A stretch of 37,237 bases of DNA from Oscillospiraceae bacterium. GTDB lineage: Bacteria > Bacillota > Clostridia > Oscillospirales > CAG-272. Below, piece after piece: positions 23,863 through 31,397 of the stretch (positions are counted from its first letter, which is position 1; each line of letters begins with the position of its first letter). The stretch is from the NCBI GenBank assembly GCA_015064315.1, contig SVSL01000011.1, forward strand, positions 1 through 37,237. Reading direction: 5' to 3'. A model generated the notes under the pieces. That model was given only the letters and a program-made list of their open reading frames with translations, was not told the origin of the DNA and did not search any database. Position numbers and translations under genes: made by a program.

Positions 23863-24171
23863 TACCGCGTCGCTTCAAGCCCCTATTCAAACTAAAAAAT
23901 CACGGCAAAGCCGTGAATGGAATCCGCAGCTTGCTGCGGTAGGTTTTTAGTGAAATATTCGGCGTTGCCGAATGTGAAATAATTTCCTTTGGAAATTGTG
24001 AAATATTGCTCCTTCGTCGCAATGTGAAATGAAATTTGCCCACATTCGCGTCAGCGAATATTTCACATTTGCGGAGCAAATATTTCACAGCGAAGCTATT
24101 TCACTTGCCCGCAGGGCAAATTTCGTTGAAAAAAGCACACATTTGTCCGGTAGACAAATGTGTGCTTTTTT
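23863..24171. repeat. Hairpin-array repeat, copy 2 (309 bp)
   Basis: A direct tandem copy of the preceding unit, starting at the same TACCGCGTCGCTTCAAG. By eye it differs only by one substitution (AGTCCC to AGCCCC) and a short change with a 1-base deletion near the first GTGAAAT. Its final 19-bp hairpin (24129-24171) with T6 directly abuts the 3' end of tRNA-Leu and would act as the tRNA's terminator on the minus strand. Near identity of the copies points to recent duplication or gene conversion. Confidence 0.9.
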
Positions 24172-24172
24172 C

Positions 24173-24257
24173 TGGTGCGGGAAACGGGACTTGAACCCGT
24201 ACGGTGTGAACCACACGCCCCTCAAACGTGCGCGTCTGCCAGTTCCGCCACTCCCGC
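24173..24257 (-). tRNA. tRNA-Leu (anticodon GAG)
   Basis: An 85-nt class II tRNA on the minus strand. The acceptor stem GCGGGAG pairs with the 3' TCCCGC side, and the CCA end is encoded. The D-arm is TGGCGGAACTGGCAGACGCG, typical of leucine tRNAs. The anticodon stem CACGT/GCGTG closes the loop TTGAGGG, giving GAG (codons CUC/CUU). A variable arm follows, then the T-arm ACGGG-TTCAAGT-CCCGT. Its promoter is at 24289-24316, and transcription runs into the last hairpin of the repeat array. Confidence 0.96.
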
Positions 24258-24288
24258 GTATTGCACACTGTTGCGCGCAACGTAGTAT

Positions 24289-24316
24289 ATTATACACCTT
24301 TTTTTCAAAATGTCAA
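24289..24316 (-). promoter_or_regulatory. Promoter of tRNA-Leu
   Basis: On the minus strand: TTGACA (24316-24311), 16 bp, TATAAT (24294-24289). Mature tRNA begins about 31 bp after the -10 box, leaving a short 5' leader for RNase P. Confidence 0.8.
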
Positions 24317-24467
24317 TACCTTTTTTGAAAAAAATTGAAAAAACATCAAAATTTTTTGAGCCCCAAAAATTAAATTGCCTTTTTCAACGCGCACAACAAC
24401 ATTCGGATATCACTTTTTGTAATTCTCTACAAAATTCCTCGTTAAATTTTAAACTTTCCAAAAGCTC

Positions 24468-24496
24468 TTGCTTTTTCCGTTTGTCTATGTTATAAT
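24468..24496 (+). promoter_or_regulatory. Promoter of the riboswitch-pflB-pflA transcript
   Basis: TTGCTT (24468-24473), a 17-bp spacer and TATAAT (24491-24496). It lies directly before the pfl-motif leader. Confidence 0.75.
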
Positions 24497-24525
24497 AAAT
24501 GCGTAACCAAAAAGCTTTGGTTCAT

Positions 24526-24600
24526 ACAGCTTTTACATGACTGACGGATCATGCGGATTACCGCAGGGGAATGTATAAGTTCATAGCCGACCGTCTGGGC
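24526..24600 (+). ncRNA. ZTP/ZMP riboswitch (pfl motif)
   Basis: The leader has the two conserved parts of the pfl RNA motif. The 5' domain has P1 (TTTACAT with ATGTATAA), the conserved GACTGACGG and P2 (GCGG-atta-CCGC, near 24553-24564), followed by AGGGGAATG. The 3' domain is GCCGACCGTCTGGGC (24586-24600), matching the well-known Fusobacterium-type aptamer nearly base for base. CGG of GACGG can form the pseudoknot with the CCG of the 3' domain. The aptamer senses ZTP/ZMP, which builds up when 10-formyl-THF is short, and normally switches expression on. It precedes pflB, the gene class that gave the motif its name. The binding role is established for the family; here it is inferred from sequence. 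Confidence 0.93.
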
Positions 24601-24639
24601 GATTCAGTTTTTTTGAAAAAGCTGGTCTGCCCTTTTTTT
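24597..24639 (+). terminator. Riboswitch expression platform: competing terminator
   Basis: GGGC (24597-24600), the last bases of the aptamer's conserved 3' domain, can pair with GCCC (24629-24632). An inner CAG/CTG and T5/A5 helix completes the stem, and T7 (24633-24639) follows. The aptamer helix and this terminator are mutually exclusive, so ligand binding should prevent termination and turn pflBA on. Confidence 0.85.
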
Positions 24640-24672
24640 GTCGGCAGAATGGCGAACAAGGAGGAAAAACAG

Positions 24673-26904
24673 ATGGAAAACAGTTATTGGAACGGATTTG
24701 TTGGCGGCGCATGGCAAAACGAGATCAACGTGCGCGATTTTATTCAAGCCAACTATAAGGAATACAAGGGCGACGCTTCCTTTTTGGCAAAGGCTACGCC
24801 CAGAACCGAGAGTCTGATGAAAAAGGTGCAGGCGCTGTTTGCGCTGGAGCGTCAGTTTGGCGGCGTTCTGGATATCGATACGGCTACCGTATCCTCGCTC
24901 ACCAGCTATTCTCCCGGATATATTGATAAGGATAACGAGATCATTTTTGGTATGCAGACCAACCGCCCCTTAAAGAGAGGTGTCAATCCCTTTGGCGGTA
25001 TGCGTATGGCGCGCCAGGCGTGCGAGGCATACGGCTATAAGCTGAGCAGTAAGGTGGAGGAGGAATTCCGCTTCCGTACCACCCACAACGACGGCGTATT
25101 CCGCGCCTACACCGACGAGATGCGTATGGCAAGAAAATGCCACGTGATCACGGGCCTTCCCGATGCCTACGGTCGCGGAAGAATCATTGGTGACTACCGC
25201 CGTGTGGCTCTTTACGGCGTGGACCGTTTGATCGAGGAAAAGAAGAAGGACAAGGCGGCTCTCGCAAGCGGCGCCTTCAATACCGCTCAGATCCGTCTTG
25301 ACGAGGAGCTCTTCCGTCAGATCGCTTTCCTTGGATATCTGAAGGAAATGGCGGCAATGTACGGCTTTGACATCAGCCGCCCCGCAAAGAATGCCCGTGA
25401 GGCGGTTCAGTGGACCTATTTTGCATATCTTGGCGCCATCAAGGAGCAGAACGGCGCGGCAATGTCGCTGGGACGTGTCAGCACCTTCTTTGACATCTAT
25501 ATGGAGCGCGATATTGCCAACGGAACCCTGACAGAGGAGGGCGCGCAGGAGCTGATGGACGATTTTGTGATCAAGCTTCGCATTGCCCGTCATCTTCGTA
25601 CCCCCGAGTACAACGAGCTTTTTGGAGGCGATCCCATGTGGATCACCGAGGCGGTTGGCGGTATGGGTGAGGATGGCAGAACCCTGGTTACCAAGGGTAG
25701 CTTCCGTGTGCTCAACACCCTCTACACTCTGGGATCCTCTCCCGAGCCCAATCTGACGGTGCTTTGGTCGAACGCTCTGCCCGAGCATTTCAAAAAGTTC
25801 TGCGCAAAGGTATCTGCCGATACCGATTCGATTCAGTACGAGAACGATGACCTGATGCGTCCCATCTACGGTGACGACTATGCCATTGCTTGCTGCGTTT
25901 CCGCCATGAAGGTGGGCAAGCAGATGCAGTTCTTCGGTGCCCGTTGCAATCTTGCAAAGCTTCTTCTGATCGCGCTCAACGGCGGCTACGATGCAGATAG
26001 CGGTGTTCACATTGGCCCTCAGATGCCCGTGATGGATGCAGAGAAGCTGGACTTTGACGCGGTGATGGAGCGTTATCAGATCTACGTGGAATGGCTCAGC
26101 CATCTCTACGTAAACACCATGAACATCATCCACTATATGCACGATAAATACGCCTACGAAAAGATTCAGATGGCGCTTCACGATACCGACGTACATCGCT
26201 TTATGGCGTTTGGCGTGGCAGGACTTTCGGTGGTTGCCGATTCGCTCAGCGCCATCAAGTACGCAAGCGTTCGTCCCGTGAAGGATGCGAGCGGATTTAT
26301 CACCGACTTCGTTACCACGGGAGATTTTCCCAAGTTCGGAAACGACGACGACCGTGTGGATCTCATCGCCAAGGATATGACCCACCGTGTGATCACCGAG
26401 CTGAGAAAGACCCCCACCTATCGCGATGCCGAGCATACCCTGTCGGTTCTCACCATCACCTCCAACGTGATGTACGGAAAGAACACGGGTGCTACGCCCG
26501 ATGGCAGAAAGGCAGCCGCGCCCTTTGCGCCCGGAGCCAACCCCATGCACAACCGCGAGGAGAACGGCGCTCTGGCATCCCTCAACTCTGTGGCAAAGAT
26601 CAGCTATGACGATTGCCGCGACGGCATTTCCAACACCTTCTCCATCACTCCCGAAGCGTTGGGAAGAACCGAGGGCGAGCGCATCGACAATCTGGTTGCG
26701 ATCCTGGACGGCTATTTTGCCAAGATGGCACATCACATCAACGTCAACGTGCTCAACCGCGAGACGCTGATGAAGGCTTACGAGAATCCCGAGGCATATC
26801 CCAATCTGACCATTCGCGTGTCGGGCTATGCGGTGAACTTCAACAAGCTCTCCCGCGAGCAGCAGCGTGAGGTCATCAGCCGTACCTTCCACGAGTCGGT
26901 ATGA
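24673..26904 (+). CDS. pflB: Formate C-acetyltransferase (pyruvate formate-lyase)
   Basis: A 743-residue homodimeric glycyl-radical enzyme converting pyruvate and CoA to acetyl-CoA and formate. The active-site pair is Cys407-Cys408 in [11 protein letters not shown], and the radical glycine is Gly718 in RVSGYAVNF, 26 residues from the end. Length and both motifs match true PflB. ATG 24673 is chosen because AAGGAGG lies 8 nt upstream; a Met 24 bp earlier lacks that. It sits behind a ZTP riboswitch, so formate for 10-formyl-THF and purine synthesis is made on demand. The stop overlaps the activase start (ATGA). Cytoplasmic and oxygen-sensitive. Confidence 0.97.
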   Translation: MENSYWNGFVGGAWQNEINVRDFIQANYKEYKGDASFLAKATPRTESLMKKVQALFALERQFGGVLDIDTATVSSLTSYSPGYIDKDNEIIFGMQTNRPLKRGVNPFGGMRMARQACEAYGYKLSSKVEEEFRFRTTHNDGVFRAYTDEMRMARKCHVITGLPDAYGRGRIIGDYRRVALYGVDRLIEEKKKDKAALASGAFNTAQIRLDEELFRQIAFLGYLKEMAAMYGFDISRPAKNAREAVQWTYFAYLGAIKEQNGAAMSLGRVSTFFDIYMERDIANGTLTEEGAQELMDDFVIKLRIARHLRTPEYNELFGGDPMWITEAVGGMGEDGRTLVTKGSFRVLNTLYTLGSSPEPNLTVLWSNALPEHFKKFCAKVSADTDSIQYENDDLMRPIYGDDYAIACCVSAMKVGKQMQFFGARCNLAKLLLIALNGGYDADSGVHIGPQMPVMDAEKLDFDAVMERYQIYVEWLSHLYVNTMNIIHYMHDKYAYEKIQMALHDTDVHRFMAFGVAGLSVVADSLSAIKYASVRPVKDASGFITDFVTTGDFPKFGNDDDRVDLIAKDMTHRVITELRKTPTYRDAEHTLSVLTITSNVMYGKNTGATPDGRKAAAPFAPGANPMHNREENGALASLNSVAKISYDDCRDGISNTFSITPEALGRTEGERIDNLVAILDGYFAKMAHHINVNVLNRETLMKAYENPEAYPNLTIRVSGYAVNFNKLSREQQREVISRTFHESV

Positions 26905-27629
26905 GTGAAATTTACAATCTGACGGGGCGCATCCACTCCATCCAAAGCCTTGCGGCGTCGGATGGTCCCGGGGTGCGCTTTGCCGTCTTTTTGCAGGGCT
27001 GTCCTCTGCGGTGCGGATGCTGCCACAATCCCGATACCTGGAATCCCGACGGCGGAAAAGTCATATCTGCTGGGGAGATCGTGGAAAAGGCAACGCGCTA
27101 TCGCACCTATTTTGGAAGTGCGGGCGGTGTGACGGTCTCGGGCGGTGAGCCGCTTTTGCAGGCAGAATTTGTCAAAACGGTATTCTCTTTGTGCAAGGAG
27201 CAGGGAATCAACACCTGTCTTGACACCTCGGGATGTATTTGGAATGAGGATGTTGAAAAGCTCTTGGGAGTGACCGACAGAGTTCTTCTGGATGTCAAAT
27301 ATACCGACGAAGAGAAATATCGAAAGTACGTGGGATGCAAAATGGAAAAGCCCTTGGAATTTTTGAGGCGTTTGAACGAAAAAAGAATCCCTACCACCCT
27401 GCGGCAGGTGATTATTCCAAGTCTTAACGATGATGAGGAAAATATCCGTGCCTTGAAGGAGATCGCCAATTCTCATCCTTGCGTGGATAAAATCGAGCTT
27501 TTGCCATTCCGCAAGATGTGTCAGATCAAATATGACAATTTGGGAATGGAGTTTCCGTTCGGAAACTTGCCCGAGCCGACACCCGAAAACCTCAAGCGTT
27601 TGGAAAGCATTTTGGCGGAATCCGTGTAG
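26901..27629 (+). CDS. pflA: Pyruvate formate-lyase activating enzyme (radical SAM)
   Basis: A 242-residue radical SAM protein that abstracts hydrogen from Gly718 of PflB. The N-terminal [19 protein letters not shown] and [18 protein letters not shown] (CX3CX2C cluster motif) are typical of PflA, and [13 protein letters not shown] and [12 protein letters not shown] follow. There is no extra cysteine-rich insert, in contrast to the activase at 14251, which agrees with a PFL-type partner. The ATG overlaps the pflB stop by four bases, and the two genes share the riboswitch-controlled transcript. A terminator follows immediately. Confidence 0.96.
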   Translation: MSEIYNLTGRIHSIQSLAASDGPGVRFAVFLQGCPLRCGCCHNPDTWNPDGGKVISAGEIVEKATRYRTYFGSAGGVTVSGGEPLLQAEFVKTVFSLCKEQGINTCLDTSGCIWNEDVEKLLGVTDRVLLDVKYTDEEKYRKYVGCKMEKPLEFLRRLNEKRIPTTLRQVIIPSLNDDEENIRALKEIANSHPCVDKIELLPFRKMCQIKYDNLGMEFPFGNLPEPTPENLKRLESILAESV

Positions 27630-27632
27630 AAT

Positions 27633-27678
27633 AAAGAGAAAGCGTAGCCTTGAATTTTTACGGCTACGCTTTCTCTTT
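27633..27678 (+). terminator. Terminator of pflBA, GCGTAGCC family
   Basis: A perfect 17-bp stem AAAGAGAAAGCGTAGCC (27633-27649) with its complement at 27662-27678. The loop contains TTGAATTTTTA. It shares its core and loop with the terminator at 7918-7962. Confidence 0.85.
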
Positions 27679-27688
27679 GGCTTTCGAT

Positions 27689-27834
27689 TGTAGGGGGCGA
27701 CGTCCTCGACGCCCCGAGAACAAACAATTGGTTACCACAAAACAGAATGTGTTGATACGATTTTGATGTCCCGATCGTAACCATTAAAAAGCAAAAAACT
27801 CATAAACGAGGTGTAGGAGGCGTCGCCCTCTACA
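27689..27834. repeat. Small inverted-repeat element (MITE-like candidate)
   Basis: The ends TGTAGGGGGCGACGTCCTC (27689-27707) and, inverted, TGTAGAGGGCGACGCCTC (27834-27817) match except for one substitution and one extra base. The 146-bp stretch between lacks a convincing gene. It could be a non-autonomous mobile element or one of the GC-rich intergenic repeats common in Clostridia. No clear target-site duplication was seen. Confidence 0.45.
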
Positions 27835-27868
27835 TGGCTTGCGTATGTTTTGATTTGTTTGCCTCTTT

Positions 27869-28273
27869 TTATTTCATCGTGTTTGCCAGCTTGACCACCG
27901 AAACGCCGTTTGGAGTCATGACGAACAAGAGGGCATCGGCATTTTGGGGATTCATGGCGCAGAGCATTTTTCGGAATGTCCGGGAGGGAATGTCGATGCA
28001 ACCATCCTGCCACATACACAAAACATAGTCCAAAGTCGTGTCGTGATTGGCTTTCAGTTCTTCGAGCAAGGCTTTTTCTTCGGGGTGTTCCTCGGATAAT
28101 ACGTCTTTTATGACGGCGCTGTATTCTTTTTGGGTTGACGAAACCAAAACCAGTCCTTGAGTATATGGACTTTGCGCGGCGCTTTGCAATAGGCTCGATG
28201 CCGTTTTTTGCAGGCGTTCCAATAAGTCCGTATTAAATGGCAAATGGTTTTTTAATTCAAAAAGTGTTTTCAT
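27869..28273 (-). CDS. Conserved hypothetical protein, 134 aa
   Basis: I do not recognise this family. The 134-residue soluble protein has a helical N-terminus (LLERLQKTASSLLQ), a QGLVLVSSTQKEY strand, an acidic middle (SEEHPEEKALLEEL), and a C-terminal DALLFVMTPNGVSVVKLA strand pair. No signal peptide or membrane helix is seen. GAGGTGG lies 4 nt from the ATG and overlaps the stop region of the methyltransferase, only 9 bp away, so the two are cotranscribed and probably coupled. It is a real gene by its start signals and its spacing to the upstream gene. A role linked to the methyltransferase is possible but unsupported. Confidence 0.7.
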   Translation of the reverse strand: MKTLFELKNHLPFNTDLLERLQKTASSLLQSAAQSPYTQGLVLVSSTQKEYSAVIKDVLSEEHPEEKALLEELKANHDTTLDYVLCMWQDGCIDIPSRTFRKMLCAMNPQNADALLFVMTPNGVSVVKLANTMK

Positions 28274-28282
28274 AATACCACC

Positions 28283-29020
28283 TCATTTTTTGACCTTTAA
28301 AAGGAGAAAATCGGGCTTGTGGAACAGATCTTTGTGATCGGGATATCGCGCAAGCAATTCCTCGGTGGGCAGGGGCTCGATCATTTTTTCAATGGTGAAT
28401 CCAACCTCAGTCAGCGTGTTGATGATCTCGGAAAAGGTGCGGTGATAGATCTTCAGATCGTCCACGAACCACGTGGTGGTTCTTTCTCCCGAAATGCCGT
28501 AGTTGGAGAGATTTAAATGGATCTTTTCACCGTTTTTATCCTTTGTCCATCGGTTTCCTTGCCCATGGCAGGTGACCAAGGGATGCTCTTGGGAAAACAG
28601 GAAAATACCGTTTCGATCAAGCAGATGATAGATGCTCTTTACCACGCCGTAAAAATCCTCCACGTAATGAAGGGCGAGAGAGCTGACGGCAACGTCGAAG
28701 GTTTCGTTCAGGACGTTCAGATTTTCCATGGGCATGTTTCGGTATTCGATTTTGGGATCACTGTTTTCGGTTTTGGCGATCTCCAGCATCTTTTTGGAAA
28801 TATCGATGCCCACCACACGTTCCGCGCCGCGGTCAACGAACAGTTTGCAATGCTCCCCGTATCCGCATCCCAGATCCAATACCCGTTTGCCCTTCAAATC
28901 GGGCATCATGGAAAGCAGAGCAGGGATCTCAAACAGATCGTTGGCGTTGCTCTCCTTTTGACGGATCTTGCGGTAGCCTTCAAAAAAAATCTCGTTGTCG
29001 TAGACGTTTTGCTGTGCCAT
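28283..29020 (-). CDS. Class I SAM-dependent methyltransferase
   Basis: A 245-residue methyltransferase of the Methyltransf_11/25 type. Motif I is RVLDLGCGYGEH (about residues 46-57), VVGIDISKKML is the acidic-loop strand, and FDVAVSSLALHYVED is motif IV. The C-terminus (TLTEVGFTIEKMIEPLP) is the usual end of small-molecule methyltransferases. Substrate unknown; UbiE-like or tellurite/small-molecule methylation are possibilities. GGAAGGGAG precedes the ATG, and the promoter is at 29050-29078. The 134-residue unknown protein follows in the same operon. Confidence 0.88.
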   Translation of the reverse strand: MAQQNVYDNEIFFEGYRKIRQKESNANDLFEIPALLSMMPDLKGKRVLDLGCGYGEHCKLFVDRGAERVVGIDISKKMLEIAKTENSDPKIEYRNMPMENLNVLNETFDVAVSSLALHYVEDFYGVVKSIYHLLDRNGIFLFSQEHPLVTCHGQGNRWTKDKNGEKIHLNLSNYGISGERTTTWFVDDLKIYHRTFSEIINTLTEVGFTIEKMIEPLPTEELLARYPDHKDLFHKPDFLLLKVKK

Positions 29021-29049
29021 AAAAGCGCTCCCTTCCTTTCCTTTTCGTC

Positions 29050-29078
29050 ATTATACCACAAAACCTGCAAAGATGCAA
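29050..29078 (-). promoter_or_regulatory. Promoter of the methyltransferase operon
   Basis: On the minus strand: TTGCAT (29078-29073), 17 bp, TATAAT (29055-29050). Its -35 box lies in the loop of the upstream gene's terminator. Confidence 0.75.
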
Positions 29079-29096
29079 GTGTTCTTCGCAGGCTTT
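29060..29096 (-). terminator. Terminator of the GH127-like gene, overlapping the next promoter
   Basis: On the minus strand, AAAGCCTGCGAAG pairs with CTTTGCAGGTTTT (13 bp with two G-U pairs) around an 11-nt loop. It stands 18 bp after the GH127 stop. The T-run is inside the 3' arm, so strength is uncertain. Confidence 0.6.
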
Positions 29097-29114
29097 GTAT
29101 GTTCTATCGTTTTG

Positions 29115-31214
29115 TCAATCGGGAATGGCACCCTTGGGGGCGCCGCCGATGTAAGGATCGGGGTATCTGGGGGTACGGGTTGCCACCGTGGTGTGCAGGG
29201 GCGTGCGCTTCCATACGTTACCGCGTGCGGGATCGGTGGTGACCACGGGCAGACAGGACATACGCAGGCGCGCGCAGCCAAGGGGGATCATCTCGATCTC
29301 CTCCTCCTCAAAATCGGTAAAGGCGGGGGACTGCTGAAGCTTTCCTGCCATGTCGTCCTCAAGTCCCCATTCCGGAATGCGGCGTACGCGTGCTTTGAGC
29401 ACGATGGGAGCATCCTCTACCGTAAAGGGCTGGGGGGTAAGCTCTGCTTTGATCTCTTTGATCTCTACGCAGGAGGTAATATCGTCGCCCTCCATGCAAA
29501 GACCGTAGTTCCAATGGGTCTTGGGAAGCACCTCGTAGTTTTCAAAGAGGTGGGGCGTGGGATGATTGTAGATGCCCGCATCCTTGAGAAGTCTCCAGCA
29601 TTCGGGGATCTTGACCGAGTAGGTAAAGGGACCGTAGTCCACCGAAATACTGCCGTTGTCTCTCCACTTGGTGTGGGAAAGCACCGCCTTGAAGATCACG
29701 GTGATCTCATCCCCCTCGCAGAGGACGGCGTTGACGCAAACGAAGCCGTTTTTCTCCTCGTACGTTGCCAATTCCTTGCCGTTTTCCAGAATCGTTACGC
29801 CTGCGCTCCATGCGGGAATGCGGAAATAGAGGGGCAGGGCGGTTTCAAGCTCGCAGACTGCCGCGCGGATCTTGACGGTGGTGTCAAAGGGATAGTTGGT
29901 CTTCATTTCCAGCGCAACGCGCTTGCCGTTCAGCTTGGTGTCCACCGCACTGTCGGCGTACATCCAAGCCACAAGACCGTCGTCGGCAGATGCTTGCCAG
30001 AGATTCATGGCGTACCAAGGCCAGCCCATGCCCGTGTTGTGACCGCAGCAACGGTTGTTGGGGGTGAAGATCTCGTGGGATTTTCTGTCGATCCATGAGC
30101 CGTTGCAGGTGGGCTGATAGCGCCAATCGCTGAGGATGGGAAGATTGGAGGAGGTCAGATAGTGCATTTGCTGATAGTTGGGACTGAAGGAGGGGGCAAA
30201 ATGATTGAGCATCACGTCCTCCGCACGGTCACCGTAAAGGGTGTTGCCGCTGATGCGTCCCATTTCGTAGAAATTCTTGGCAAGCTCTACCATGCCGCAG
30301 GGCTCGTATCCCTCACGGGGGTCCACCTCACCCTCGCGGATCTGCTCGTCGGCGCAGAAGATGCCACGGGGTGTTTGTCCCCAGACATCCCGGAATTTCA
30401 GATATGCATCCTCGGATTTTTGGAAATCCTCTGCCTTGCCCGTTTGCTGGGAGTAGACGGCATCGTAGCCCACGCGCTGACCAAAGTCCACGGCGTGGTG
30501 GGCGATGTATTCCATATTGGATTTCCAGATCTTGTTGTAAAAGCGGGTGGCAAGATCAAGAAGCCACGCCTCACGGGTCTTGCGATAATACCAATAGATG
30601 GGGGAGAGCATATCGCCGCCGCGGATCTTTTGCCAACGCAGGCGGTCCTTTCTGGCAGGCAGGAAGAGCCGTTCGGGAATGTTTTTGCAGAAGGTGAAAA
30701 AGGCTTCCATGGTGTCAAGAACGCGCTCGTCTCCCGTGTTCTCGTAATAGAGTACCAGGGTGTCGAGAAGCATCATGGAGGGGAAGAGATCGCAAAGCTC
30801 GCTGCCGTCGGGGAGCACGTCATATTTTTTCAGATATGCGGGACCGAACCAGCCGTCCTCCTGACGGGATGCGAAGAGGGCTTCAAAGTAGGTCTGTGCC
30901 GTGGCAAGATGCTCCTTGTGATTCGTCAGCACCGCCATGGGATAAAAGCCGCGGATCCAGTAGGGGATCTCTTCCCAGCCGTAATCGGTCTCGGGATAAA
31001 GATAGCCGTTGCGGTCGGACTTGAAGAAGGGGCCAAAGTCGGGGAGTCTTCCCGTAATGCCCTCGCACATCAGCTCCAGCTGGGAGCGAAGCCAACCGCT
31101 TGGGACCGTGACCTCACCCAAGGGGAGCTTTTTCATGGGAAGCGAAAAGAGCTCCCCATCCTTGAGATTCTTTTTGGGAAGCTCTTTGACGTAGAGAGAA
31201 GCTGCGTTTTTCAT
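29115..31214 (-). CDS. GH127-type beta-L-arabinofuranosidase (DUF1680)
   Basis: A 699-residue cytoplasmic glycosidase with an (alpha/alpha)6 core (about 30-430) and beta-sandwich C-terminal domains. The zinc-cysteine site of this family is visible: Glu304-x-Cys306 in GYEPCGMVEL and Cys389-Cys390 in NNRCCGHNTG. These match the Glu338/Cys340/Cys417/Cys418 pattern of HypBA1, in which the first of the paired cysteines is the nucleophile. Glu290 (CADEQI) is the likely acid/base. It should remove beta-L-arabinofuranose or a related sugar from plant glycoconjugates; no signal peptide, so oligomers must be imported. GGAGGT lies 5 nt before the ATG. The divergent AraC gene is the likely activator. Confidence 0.85.
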   Translation of the reverse strand: MKNAASLYVKELPKKNLKDGELFSLPMKKLPLGEVTVPSGWLRSQLELMCEGITGRLPDFGPFFKSDRNGYLYPETDYGWEEIPYWIRGFYPMAVLTNHKEHLATAQTYFEALFASRQEDGWFGPAYLKKYDVLPDGSELCDLFPSMMLLDTLVLYYENTGDERVLDTMEAFFTFCKNIPERLFLPARKDRLRWQKIRGGDMLSPIYWYYRKTREAWLLDLATRFYNKIWKSNMEYIAHHAVDFGQRVGYDAVYSQQTGKAEDFQKSEDAYLKFRDVWGQTPRGIFCADEQIREGEVDPREGYEPCGMVELAKNFYEMGRISGNTLYGDRAEDVMLNHFAPSFSPNYQQMHYLTSSNLPILSDWRYQPTCNGSWIDRKSHEIFTPNNRCCGHNTGMGWPWYAMNLWQASADDGLVAWMYADSAVDTKLNGKRVALEMKTNYPFDTTVKIRAAVCELETALPLYFRIPAWSAGVTILENGKELATYEEKNGFVCVNAVLCEGDEITVIFKAVLSHTKWRDNGSISVDYGPFTYSVKIPECWRLLKDAGIYNHPTPHLFENYEVLPKTHWNYGLCMEGDDITSCVEIKEIKAELTPQPFTVEDAPIVLKARVRRIPEWGLEDDMAGKLQQSPAFTDFEEEEIEMIPLGCARLRMSCLPVVTTDPARGNVWKRTPLHTTVATRTPRYPDPYIGGAPKGAIPD

Positions 31215-31246
31215 AAGATACCTCCAAAGATAATTTGATTGATTTT

Positions 31247-31274
31247 ATTATAATCCATCCCGTATATTTTTCAA
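31247..31274 (-). promoter_or_regulatory. Promoter of the GH127-like gene
   Basis: On the minus strand: TTGAAA (31274-31269), 16 bp, TATAAT (31252-31247). The first AraC-type repeat (31274-31290) begins at its -35 box, a normal position for an activator. Confidence 0.7.
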
Positions 31275-31384
31275 TGGCAAAAAACGGCAAGGTTATTGCA
31301 AAAAACGATATTTTATGATATAATTGCTATGAGAAGCTATATTTTAGGGCGCTTTTCGATAAAAACATTGCAAAAAACGATATT
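31274..31384. promoter_or_regulatory. Three direct repeats, putative AraC binding sites
   Basis: The sequence attgcaaaaaacgatatt occurs exactly at 31295-31312 and 31367-31384, and a related atggcaaaaaacggcaa at 31274-31290. The first two sites are 21 bp apart (two helical turns), as for AraC-type half-sites. The second overlaps the -35 box of the araC-like gene itself, and the third precedes its ribosome binding site, allowing autoregulation. Confidence 0.75.
31296..31324 (+). promoter_or_regulatory. Promoter of the AraC-family gene
   Basis: TTGCAA (31296-31301), a 17-bp spacer and TATAAT (31319-31324). The -35 box is inside the second direct repeat. Confidence 0.75.
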
Positions 31385-31397
31385 CGGAGGTGAGAAT

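Noticed and set aside
23553-24171. CRISPR array
   Set aside because: The repeated heptamer is too short and changes orientation midway, the intervening pieces are self-complementary rather than unique spacers, and no cas gene is near.
23720-24328. Open frames in both repeat copies encoding nearly identical 48-residue starts (MKFAHIRVSEYFTF...)
   Set aside because: They run through hairpin stems, lack ribosome binding sites, and the similarity is due only to the tandem repeat.
29073-30098. Long plus-strand frames opposite the GH127-like gene (also 30162-31238)
   Set aside because: Antisense by-products of codon bias; the minus strand encodes the recognisable enzyme.
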